Source: JBBQNJ01 sp038329845
GTDB taxonomy: Bacteria > Planctomycetota > Phycisphaerae > Tepidisphaerales > Tepidisphaeraceae
DNA length: 64,000 nt
Direction: 5' to 3'
NCBI GenBank assembly: GCA_038329845.1
Contig: JBBQNJ010000009.1
Span: 1 to 64,000, forward strand
Shown here: in pieces, positions 57,391-64,000 of the stretch
Layout: every line of letters begins with the position of its first letter
Numbering within the stretch: the stretch's first letter is position 1
Made by a program: the position numbers and the translations under genes
Notes under the pieces: generated by a model
The model's database searches: none
What the model was told of the DNA's origin: nothing
What the model saw: the letters and a program-made list of their open reading frames with translations, nothing else

Positions 57391-59285
57391 CCTGCCCGCC
57401 TTCGCTCGTTTTCGACTTGAACCTTTTCCGCCACCCCGCGCAATACGTTCAGGGCATAGCGGCGAACGCGCAGGTTCCCGTCTACCTTGGCGATCCGCCC
57501 GACCTCCTGGATCAATTGCCACCAGCCGATCTGGCGTAACGCCCACAAAGCGCTGATGCGATGTTCGGCGCGCTCGTCGCGCAGCATCCCCAGCAGTTGC
57601 TCGTTGGCCACGCCGACCTTCATCCCATGCAACGCCTTGATCGCGTTGGCCCGCTCGCGGTTGTGGCTCGAGCGCGCTCGCCGAGCCAGCAGCGGGACGT
57701 AATCCGACTTCTGCTTGGATTCGAGAACCTCGATGGCATTGGCGCGGACCCGCGGATCGCTGTCGCCCAGCACCCGCTCGAGCAGCACGTCCGACGGGAC
57801 CGACTCCAAGTCGCCCATGATGCTGACGGCTTTGGATCGCAGCTTGGCATTGGCGTCTGAACACAGCGCCAGGATGTGCCCGCGCAGCGGCTCGATGATG
57901 CTGAGTTCCTGCGCCATCTGCATCGCTTTAAGGCGCTGCTCGATCGGGCCGCCGACCAGGCGCCGGGCCAGGCGGTTCACCGCGTCGGGCAACAGCTTAA
58001 GCATCGCCCGCCCGGCGCTCTTTCGAGTGGCAGGCTCGAGCCGGTCGAACCGCTGCCAGAACTGTTCGAAGCCGGCCTGACCCAAGGCCCGCCCGATGAC
58101 CCGGCGAACCGACTCCGGCGCCGATGTCATCATCTCGATCAAGATTTTCTCATATTCGTGGGGCCTGCGCCGCACGATCTCCCGCGCCGCCAGACGCACC
58201 AGCCGCTCATCGCGGTCGCCGAGGAATGAGCGGATCAGGTCCACCGGCGTGCCGCGCCCGCGCCGCATCGCCACACGCAGCAGGCGCAATCGCGCGGCGA
58301 AGTCGTCGGCCGCGTGAATCCGCAGCACATCCAGCCGCTGATCCTGCGCCGATTCGCTCAGTCCCGATGCCCCGATCCATTCACCGATGCACCCGACCTG
58401 CGAGCCGTCTCGCCGCTCGAGGTCGGCGGCCAAATCCCTCGGCTCCCACCAGGTCCCGCGAGAGACCTGGTGCATGCACAGCGCCAATTGATGGTCTTTC
58501 AACCAGTGGGTCTTGCGAAGCATCGCATCGAGTACCGGAGCCTCGACGATGTGGGAGAAGATCACCCCGAAGTGCGAGCGCAGATTGCCGTGCGATGCCC
58601 CGAGCAGAAACGCCTCGACATGCTCGGCGGCCGGCGGTTGCTGCAATCGCCGCACGATCGCGCCTTGCCCCCCGTGTTTGGCCGTGTGCAGGATCGCCAG
58701 CGTCTTGGAAGCGGCCGAATCGCACAGCAGCAGCGCCGCCCGAAGCAGATCAGCGCCGTGACGTCCGCGATGAACGTCCATGGCGCGGGCCACCGCCTGC
58801 TCGATGTCCGGACGCTGCTCCAGCAGCGCCGCCGCGGCGGCGACATCCCCGCCGCCCTGCAACCGACGGGTTTCAATATGGCACCACCGCGCCAGCGCCA
58901 CCAGGGCCTCAACGGCCGTGCGCGATACCGCTTCATCGGCGCTGGCGAGATTGTCCAGCAGAACATATCCAAGCCGTCCCTGCCGGCCCAGCGCGATCAG
59001 GCGAAGCGCCTTGATTCTCAGGTCCGCATCATCGCTGCGCCCGCATTCGCGCAGCGCCTGGTGAAAGATCCGAATGCCCCCGAGGATGATCAATCGCGCC
59101 GATTCGGGAAGCTCGTCGTAGAGGCGCACCAGCCCCGTCAACCCGTGCGGGCGGGCGCGGCGAAACAGCGCGTCCAGAACGGCCGGCTTCTCCGACTCGT
59201 TGCCCAAGGTCACCGCCTCGAGCAGCAGATCGTCCGCCGCCTCGTTGCGTGTCGCCACCAGGGCTTCGAGAATTCGATCGAGCAT
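57387..59285 (-). CDS. HEAT-repeat protein
   Basis: A 632-aa cytoplasmic protein made largely of helical pairs with the HEAT pattern, clearest near the C-terminus: LCSDANAKLRSKAVSIMGDL, LGDSDPRVRANAIEVLES and DERAEHRISALWALRQIG. Such scaffolds bind other proteins. There is no catalytic signature. It is translationally coupled to a membrane protein (56977-57390), suggesting a membrane-tethered complex; the partner and purpose are unknown. Confidence 0.8.
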   Translation of the reverse strand: MLDRILEALVATRNEAADDLLLEAVTLGNESEKPAVLDALFRRARPHGLTGLVRLYDELPESARLIILGGIRIFHQALRECGRSDDADLRIKALRLIALGRQGRLGYVLLDNLASADEAVSRTAVEALVALARWCHIETRRLQGGGDVAAAAALLEQRPDIEQAVARAMDVHRGRHGADLLRAALLLCDSAASKTLAILHTAKHGGQGAIVRRLQQPPAAEHVEAFLLGASHGNLRSHFGVIFSHIVEAPVLDAMLRKTHWLKDHQLALCMHQVSRGTWWEPRDLAADLERRDGSQVGCIGEWIGASGLSESAQDQRLDVLRIHAADDFAARLRLLRVAMRRGRGTPVDLIRSFLGDRDERLVRLAAREIVRRRPHEYEKILIEMMTSAPESVRRVIGRALGQAGFEQFWQRFDRLEPATRKSAGRAMLKLLPDAVNRLARRLVGGPIEQRLKAMQMAQELSIIEPLRGHILALCSDANAKLRSKAVSIMGDLESVPSDVLLERVLGDSDPRVRANAIEVLESKQKSDYVPLLARRARSSHNRERANAIKALHGMKVGVANEQLLGMLRDERAEHRISALWALRQIGWWQLIQEVGRIAKVDGNLRVRRYALNVLRGVAEKVQVENERRRAG

Positions 59286-59379
59286 CTATCAAGTTATCGG
59301 ACGCATGACCCGCACGGCTTGAGACGCCGCACGCCCAGCGGGATGCATCCGGCGACACGCCCCGCCAGGGTCCGCGTCC

Positions 59380-59413
59380 AAAACAAAAAACCCTCCGGCA
59401 CAAGGCCGGAGGG
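59380..59413 (-). terminator. Rho-independent terminator of the TPR lipoprotein gene
   Basis: On the reverse strand CCCTCCGGC and GCCGGAGGG form a perfect 9-bp stem with a 5-nt loop, followed by TTTTTTGTTTT, 35 bp after the stop of the gene. Strong intrinsic terminator. Confidence 0.92.
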
Positions 59414-59447
59414 ATCGTTTCGCTCACGCTGTCGAAGGGCGTGATTG

Positions 59448-60218
59448 CTAGTTCATCGGCGTCGAGGCCGTTTCCGGGCGCGAGGGGATCAGCTCCGGCA
59501 GCGGGCCGACGGGAACCGCGGGCTTTTGCAGATTCGACTTATCCTTCAGGCTCGGCCCTGCGATCACGCCGAGCTGACCGAGGGCGGCATTGACCTCGGG
59601 ATCGTCCTGGCGAAGCTGGTACGCACGCCGCAGCGCCGCCTCGGCTCGCTGAGGCTGGTTCATCTGCGCCAGATAAAGCCCGAAATCCTTGGCCACATAA
59701 AAGTTCTTCGGTTCCAGCAGCGAGGCCCGGTTATAGGCGTCGATCGCCGCATCGGCATCGCCGAGATTGCGGCAGACCTTGGCGTAGACGAAGTAATTCT
59801 CGGTCGTCTGCTTGCCGTCGGCCTTCTTTTGCAGCAGCGCGACTTCCTCATCGCGATTGGCGCTGCTGGCGATGGCGACGGCCAGCGCGTCGATGGTCTT
59901 GACCCGGAAGTCGGGATCCTCGCGCCCGTCCATCGACGTCTGCATCGTCGAAAGCGACGCCTTGTAGCTGGCGATCGCCTGCTGATAAACACCCATCTCG
60001 TAGTAGCAGGCGCCGCGATAGTAATAGCTGCGGTAGTCGCGGGCGTCCTGGCGGATGGCGTTGCTGAACGCCCCGGCCGCGTCTACGTAGTTCTTCTGCG
60101 CGTAGAGCTTGATCCCCTCATCCCGAGCGGCTTTGGGATTGGTGAAAACGCCCTGCGTACCCCCGGCGCAACCGGCCAGAGTGCTGACGACCAACACGAG
60201 CAACATTGAGCGGATCAT
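59448..60218 (-). CDS. TPR-repeat outer-membrane lipoprotein
   Basis: A 256-aa lipoprotein. Signal peptide MIRSMLLVLVVSTLAGC has the lipobox L-A-G-C (lipidated C17). Tetratricopeptide repeats follow: GIKLYAQKNYVDAAGAFSNA, YYRGACYYEMGVYQQAIASY, and YNRASLLEPKNFYVAKDFGL, with more degenerate copies between. The C-terminus is Pro-rich. ATG 60218 is chosen because GGAGGT precedes it by 5 nt; the ATG at 60230 overlaps the ribosome-binding site. Such proteins organise envelope complexes. It has its own terminator. Confidence 0.88.
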   Translation of the reverse strand: MIRSMLLVLVVSTLAGCAGGTQGVFTNPKAARDEGIKLYAQKNYVDAAGAFSNAIRQDARDYRSYYYRGACYYEMGVYQQAIASYKASLSTMQTSMDGREDPDFRVKTIDALAVAIASSANRDEEVALLQKKADGKQTTENYFVYAKVCRNLGDADAAIDAYNRASLLEPKNFYVAKDFGLYLAQMNQPQRAEAALRRAYQLRQDDPEVNAALGQLGVIAGPSLKDKSNLQKPAVPVGPLPELIPSRPETASTPMN

Positions 60219-60230
60219 GGCTACCTCCAT

Positions 60231-60599
60231 GTAGCGACCCCTCTCGGTGGAGGGGACTAGAGAAAAGTTCGGAATCCTTCCATTTGGGCGATGATCCTAA
60301 CACCCCTTCGGCCGTTTGCAAGACCCAATGCGCAAAAATCGCCGATGGGGCGTGCCCACGGATTTTTGCACGGTTCAGCAGACCAGCCATCATGGCTATT
60401 CGGAAGCCGCGTTTCCCTCTGCAGACCGGGACGTGCAAAAAATCCCGGCACACCCCGCCGATGGCCTCCCGGCCCCTCCCGCCCCCCGCTGATGGCCCAT
60501 TCCCCTCGATCTTCGTCTCCCAAGCGGTTCGACGATCATGCGGCGGCCGCAACGGCCTCCCGCGGACGGCGTCGCCGCATCCCGTCGTGATCCTCATTA
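60231..60599. other. Intergenic region with a large inverted repeat
   Basis: No gene is supported. The notable content is an inverted repeat, arms about 60346-60372 and 60432-60459, each carrying the GGATTTTTGCACG / CGTGCAAAAAATCC core, enclosing about 60 bp. The structure could be a MITE-like element or long hairpin. Confidence 0.55.
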
Positions 60600-61112
60600 C
60601 TCCCTTTCAATCCAAGATTTCGACCCGGATTCCAACCCCTCTGATTTCCCCAGAGCCGTGGGAGCCAAGGGCGAGAGCATGCCGCCGAAGGGGATGCCGG
60701 TCGGCGGGATCGTCACGTTGTCGAACGTGGCGGTGGCCAGGATGCCCTCGGTGCGGCCGGTGACGGCAAGGCCCACATACACGTTGCCGTTGTTCGGACC
60801 GGTCATGGTGCCCATGCTGGTCCAGTTCACGCCGTCGAGGCTATAATAGCCGGTCCCGCCGCCGGTCGTATACACCATTCGCAGCCAGATCGGCGTCCCC
60901 CCATTCCCGGCGGGGTAACGCTCGCCGCGTCGTAGCTGGCGTAATCCCCCTGATAAATCCGCCGCTGGAACCGAACCCCGCCGGATCGCTTCAGCCCCAC
61001 GGCACAGTAACACGCATCCGGCGCGAGGCTCTCCCGCACCATCACCATCGCCTTGGCCAACGGATCGCTCGAGGCATCGCCCAAGCCCGTCAACTGTGCC
61101 GTGATTGGGGCT
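60600..61112 (-). pseudogene. Frameshifted concanavalin-like (DUF1349-type) domain remnant
   Basis: Two frames each carry half of a lectin-like beta-sandwich domain common in secreted bacterial proteins. The first gives LTGLGDASSDPLAKAMVMVR and VGLKRSGGVRFQRR, the second NGGTPIWLRMVYTTGGGTGY, SLDGVNWTSMGTMTGP and VYVGLAVTGRTEGILATATF. The switch occurs near 60900-60925. The family normally sits inside much longer proteins, and there is no start or signal sequence, so this is a relic cut at its upstream end near 61110. Confidence 0.65.
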
Positions 61113-61140
61113 ACCCTATCAATTGAAGACTCCCGACCGC

Positions 61141-61201
61141 TTGGGCCAGTCAACCCCTTCGGCCAGTCGACCCCTTGGGCCAGTCGACCTCTTTGGCCAG
61201 T
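61141..61201. repeat. 17-bp tandem repeat, about 3.6 units
   Basis: Units TTGGGCCAGTCAACCCC, TTCGGCCAGTCGACCCC and TTGGGCCAGTCGACCTC follow each other, with a partial fourth. It lies between the lectin-domain relic and a small membrane-protein frame. Confidence 0.75.
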
Positions 61202-61366
61202 GACGAGGCGATCTGGGCCGGGGTGATGCTGATCGTGGGGATCGCCCTCTTCATCGCCGCCGCCGTCATCGGGCCGCTGGTGCCGATCCTAATGCCCCCC
61301 GACGATCCCCCGGCCGCCGACCCCAACCACCACACGCCCCATCCGGAGACCCATCGGCAGCACTAA
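61175..61366 (+). CDS. Possible small membrane protein, doubtful
   Basis: A 63-aa frame with one strong hydrophobic segment (WAGVMLIVGIALFIAAAVIG) and a Pro/His/Asp-rich tail (MPPDDPPAADPNHHTPHPET). The start overlaps the 17-bp repeat and is a TTG (61175); an alternative GTG or ATG lies within the hydrophobic part. No ribosome-binding site or family is evident. The opposite strand is also open, so coding status is unsure. Confidence 0.35.
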   Translation: MGQSTSLASDEAIWAGVMLIVGIALFIAAAVIGPLVPILMPPDDPPAADPNHHTPHPETHRQH

Positions 61367-61449
61367 AACGAGTGACAAAGGGACATTCAGAATATTCGCT
61401 CAAGGTGTTAGCGTATTGAGGACCGCGATTGGATATTCTGGGTGTTCCT

Positions 61450-63726
61450 TTATCCCTTCCCTCCCTGCATACGCATCAGAACGGCTGAGCCGTAGGGCGG
61501 CAGGGTAATGGTCTGCTTGTAGATTGTTCCCTTAGCGTCCTCGAATACACCGGGTAACGGCTGTGTGACGGAGGTGCCGGTCGCATTGTACTCCAGGCGC
61601 AGGTCGCTGAGCTTCGCTACGCTTCGGCCGGTCATTTTCGTTCCTGCGTCCTGTCCCCACTGTTTCTGCCAGCGATCCAGCGAGAGAAACGTGCTGGCCC
61701 AGGGGAGCGACACCACGCCCCCGGCGGGGTAGTCGTTGGCCACGTGGTAGTTGGTGTAGCTCTTGTCGGGGTCGTGGCCGAGGCCGCCGTCGTTGCAGTG
61801 AATATAGCCGCTCGTGCTAATGTCGTCGGGCTCCTGGATCGGCCGGCAATAGCGATTGTCCGCTAGTTTCCCGATACCAGCGATGTACTGGAGTTGCGTC
61901 TGGTCGGCGGGCTTCTGGGGGAGGCTCAGCGTGATGCAGAGCTGCTCGCGCTCGAACGCAAAGAGGATGTTGTCGTGAATGTCCAGCTTCGTTGGACGCG
62001 ACTTCTGGTCGTCGATCTGGAGTTGGGTGGTGTGGTTGTCCGCCAGCAGGTTGCCATACACAACGATGTTGCTGTTGGAGCCAAGCCACAAGCCGGCCGT
62101 CGCGTTTCGGAACGCGGTGTTGTGGGTGATGATGACGTCCGTGGCGTTGCCGTCCATGTAAATGCCTTGGCTCTGGGGCGCGTACGGATCGTTAGCCTCC
62201 TTACTGTGGACGCCTTCCCGTGCACCCAAGCCGTCGTGGACGATGTTCCCATCGATGATTCGCGGCCTGGAGTGGACCTTGCGCTCTTCGCCGCCGTAGG
62301 TATAAATTCCCCCACCGTCGGACTTAATCAGGCAGAAGTGGTGAACGTGATTGTTGCGAATCTGCACGCCGCTGCCGCTGAAGTAGATCCCGCTGTAGCC
62401 GACATGGGAGATCTCGTTGCGCTGCACGAGCCCCTCGGTTCCGACGGAGAAGATTCCTATGGCCTGCCCGTCACCGCTCTGCTGCAGGCCTTCGTGCAGC
62501 GCAACTTGGTCGATCGTGTTCCCAGTAATGGTCCAGCGCGGATTTTCGTGAAGGGTGATCGCGTTGTTGTTGATGTTTGAGAGGGTGCAGTGGGTGATGG
62601 AGCCGTCGGGTGCATCGGTGGCGAAGGAAGAAAGCCGGTATGCCGCGACGGCAACCCCGTCTCGCCCGGCAAAGGAGAGATCGCAGTTGTTAAGCGACAC
62701 GTGATCGCATTTGCCGGTGGTGTTGATTGGAGCGTCAAGCTTTACCAGGTCGCTGTTGGAGCCGACGATCGCGAGATTATCCAAGCGGATGTGGCCCCGA
62801 TTGGTCAGGTTGACCACATGGTCCAGGCACGCCGCCTCGACCTGGTGCCGGCGCGGCGGCTGATCGCCAAAGAAGACTGTGAGCTTGCGGCTGGCTGGGT
62901 CGTAGGACCAATCCCCCGGTTCTGTCAGGCACTTGATGTGGTTCTGTACGAAAAACCCATTGCGATCGAGGGCATCGTACGGGTCGCTGTGGAGAACTGG
63001 ATATTCGCTGACCTGGATCGTCGTGACCTGCTGCCCCTCGATCGTCGCACTGGAGATTCGGTCGATGTGGCCGCGATCGATGATCCATTGGTATTTCTTT
63101 TGTACAATTTCGCCACCGGTCACATTGGGTATTGCGTCGGCGGTGGTGATTTCTACGTTTTTCTTGTGGCTCTTGATCTCGAACCAGCTATCGGCATCAC
63201 TGCCGGGCGTCCAGCCTTTGCCAGCCTTGGGCAGCCGGCCCTTGGGCTGAATGCGGCCGTCGAAGCGGAGCATCTCCAACTGGCCGGTGGGTGCCGGGTC
63301 CAGCACGGCTTCATACAGGCCACCCTCGAGCGCCGTCCACGTGGTGATGGTCTTGAAGCCGGTGATCAGCGGCTTGGCGCCGGCACCGTAGCAACCGATT
63401 GCAACACGGGCCGCTTGTGTTCCAGATTCTCTGGGCTTCAGAGTGCCAAAGAACGTATCGCCGCACCGGAATTTGGCGATGTCACCGGCGGACAACACTG
63501 AGTTGAGTTTGCTCAGCGACGCGAAGGGTGTCCGCTCGCTGACACCATCGTTGGCGTCCGCGCCCGTCGCGCTAATGTAGTAGGTCTTGCCAGCCGGCGC
63601 GGTCGTTTGTGGTTCGGCATGGGCTGGGGTACTGAGCAACAGAGATGTCAGAGCCGACATTACGAATAATAATGGTATTTTCACGGCACCTTTGGCCAAG
63701 AGTAAGCGGGAGGTTGCTCTTTTCAC
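61450..63726 (-). CDS. Secreted right-handed beta-helix (pectate-lyase-like) protein
   Basis: A 758-aa secreted protein with a signal peptide (about 1-37, ending STPAHAEPQ). An opening YYISATGADANDGVSERTPF is the typical start of right-handed beta-helix carbohydrate-active proteins. Parallel coils follow, with repeated short turns such as NHVHHFCLIKSDGGGIYTYG, GIYMDGNATDVIITHNTAF and TAGLWLGSNSNIVVYGNLL. The C-terminus (TITLPPYGSAVLMRMQG) resembles a beta-sandwich end. Probably acts on polysaccharide; active-site residues are not identifiable. The gene's GC content is visibly lower than that of its neighbours, suggesting transfer. Confidence 0.85.
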   Translation of the reverse strand: MKRATSRLLLAKGAVKIPLLFVMSALTSLLLSTPAHAEPQTTAPAGKTYYISATGADANDGVSERTPFASLSKLNSVLSAGDIAKFRCGDTFFGTLKPRESGTQAARVAIGCYGAGAKPLITGFKTITTWTALEGGLYEAVLDPAPTGQLEMLRFDGRIQPKGRLPKAGKGWTPGSDADSWFEIKSHKKNVEITTADAIPNVTGGEIVQKKYQWIIDRGHIDRISSATIEGQQVTTIQVSEYPVLHSDPYDALDRNGFFVQNHIKCLTEPGDWSYDPASRKLTVFFGDQPPRRHQVEAACLDHVVNLTNRGHIRLDNLAIVGSNSDLVKLDAPINTTGKCDHVSLNNCDLSFAGRDGVAVAAYRLSSFATDAPDGSITHCTLSNINNNAITLHENPRWTITGNTIDQVALHEGLQQSGDGQAIGIFSVGTEGLVQRNEISHVGYSGIYFSGSGVQIRNNHVHHFCLIKSDGGGIYTYGGEERKVHSRPRIIDGNIVHDGLGAREGVHSKEANDPYAPQSQGIYMDGNATDVIITHNTAFRNATAGLWLGSNSNIVVYGNLLADNHTTQLQIDDQKSRPTKLDIHDNILFAFEREQLCITLSLPQKPADQTQLQYIAGIGKLADNRYCRPIQEPDDISTSGYIHCNDGGLGHDPDKSYTNYHVANDYPAGGVVSLPWASTFLSLDRWQKQWGQDAGTKMTGRSVAKLSDLRLEYNATGTSVTQPLPGVFEDAKGTIYKQTITLPPYGSAVLMRMQGGKG

Positions 63727-63734
63727 GATTTTTC

Positions 63735-63766
63735 AATCATACTACCGTTGAATCATACTACCGTTG
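63735..63766. promoter_or_regulatory. Tandem 16-bp direct repeat upstream of the beta-helix gene
   Basis: Two perfect copies of AATCATACTACCGTTG (63735-63750, 63751-63766) end 9 bp before the start codon of the leftward gene. Tandem identical sites so close to a start suggest a transcriptional or translational control element. Confidence 0.55.
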
Positions 63767-64000
63767 CAAACATGGTACAAGAGGGCGTGCCCGAATTTTG
63801 GGGGAGCGTATAAGATAGTATAATCGGGAGGAATGACCGGCCTGGAGGCCGGGTTCATTATGGAGATGAGCCATGGAACGGCTGTTGAAGATGGCGGGGC
63901 CGAAGGGGTCAGGAGTCGTTACGCCGCTTTGGAAGTAAACGGGTGTCCTGGAATCGGCATAGGGGTCGGGAGTTAATGCCATCAACTGAAGCCGCCGGCC
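63767..64000. other. Window edge, no supported gene
   Basis: A good -10 (TATAAT at 63819-63824) is followed by GGGAGGAATG, and a frame of 47 codons (63833-63976) with the perfect hairpin CCGGCCT/AGGCCGG inside. The encoded peptide has no family similarity. On the reverse strand a 75-codon frame is equally unconvincing. Confidence 0.4.

Overview
The window is a GC-rich bacterial chromosome segment, most likely from the phylum Planctomycetota (perhaps class Phycisphaerae). This rests on a cell-surface protein carrying the LEPR-XLL-like motif (LEGRRMLS) typical of that phylum, large beta-helix, PKD and HEAT-repeat proteins, an FHA/zinc-ribbon/Ser-Thr kinase, many GTG and TTG starts, and long GC-rich intergenic minisatellites. 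No 16S rRNA or other definitive taxonomic marker is present, so the assignment is an inference.

Layout. 0-5.3 kb: housekeeping and envelope genes (fused M16 peptidase, trmB, SRPBCC protein, methyltransferase, LTxxQ periplasmic protein). 5.3-11.2 kb: two divergent operons encoding a staphyloxanthin-type C30 carotenoid pathway (crtP-crtQ-crtO leftward, aldH-crtN rightward; no squalene or dehydrosqualene synthase in the window). 11.2-12.7 kb: a scarred region with two hairpin elements of about 110 bp and the C-terminal stub of a restriction-type helicase. 12.8-15.8 kb: alr and nadE.

15.8-20.2 kb: a decayed genomic island ending at tRNA-Asp. It holds a Mod methyltransferase fragment, a DNA-binding protein gene split by an in-frame TAG, three graded partial copies of the 5' end of a GIY-YIG/helicase gene, and a tyrosine-recombinase C-terminal remnant. 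Between the helicase copies sit two small two-gene modules, DUF433/DUF5615 and nucleotidyltransferase/small partner, which look like toxin-antitoxin systems. 20.7-25.3 kb: a chimeric FHA-kinase-permease, ychF, an AlgH/YqgE protein, tRNA-Arg, tRNA-Ala and minisatellites.

25.3-29.5 kb: a copper operon (two four-helix CopD-like proteins, CopA ATPase, a membrane protein). 29.6-35.2 kb: a short CheR methyltransferase coupled to a 1656-residue hybrid histidine kinase with about seven PAS domains. 35.5-37.1 kb: flagellin with a structured leader.

37.5-51.7 kb: one long leftward exopolysaccharide operon: chain-length/BY-kinase, sugar-phosphate transferase, flippase, glycosyltransferase and O-antigen-ligase-like protein, continuing without a gap into a beta-hydroxyacid dehydrogenase, an RraA-like protein and an unusual ATP-grasp/GNAT/ATP-grasp trio. 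52-54 kb: a Tat-exported GH9 glycosidase. 54-64 kb: surface and secreted proteins (RTX/TP-repeat/PKD/beta-helix protein, HEAT-repeat protein plus membrane partner, TPR lipoprotein, frameshifted lectin-like pseudogene, second beta-helix protein).

The observations most worth following are the composition of the ATP-grasp/GNAT branch of the exopolysaccharide operon, the nested helicase 5'-end copies with toxin-antitoxin-like modules between them, the complete-but-for-synthase C30 carotenoid set, and the kinase-permease chimera.
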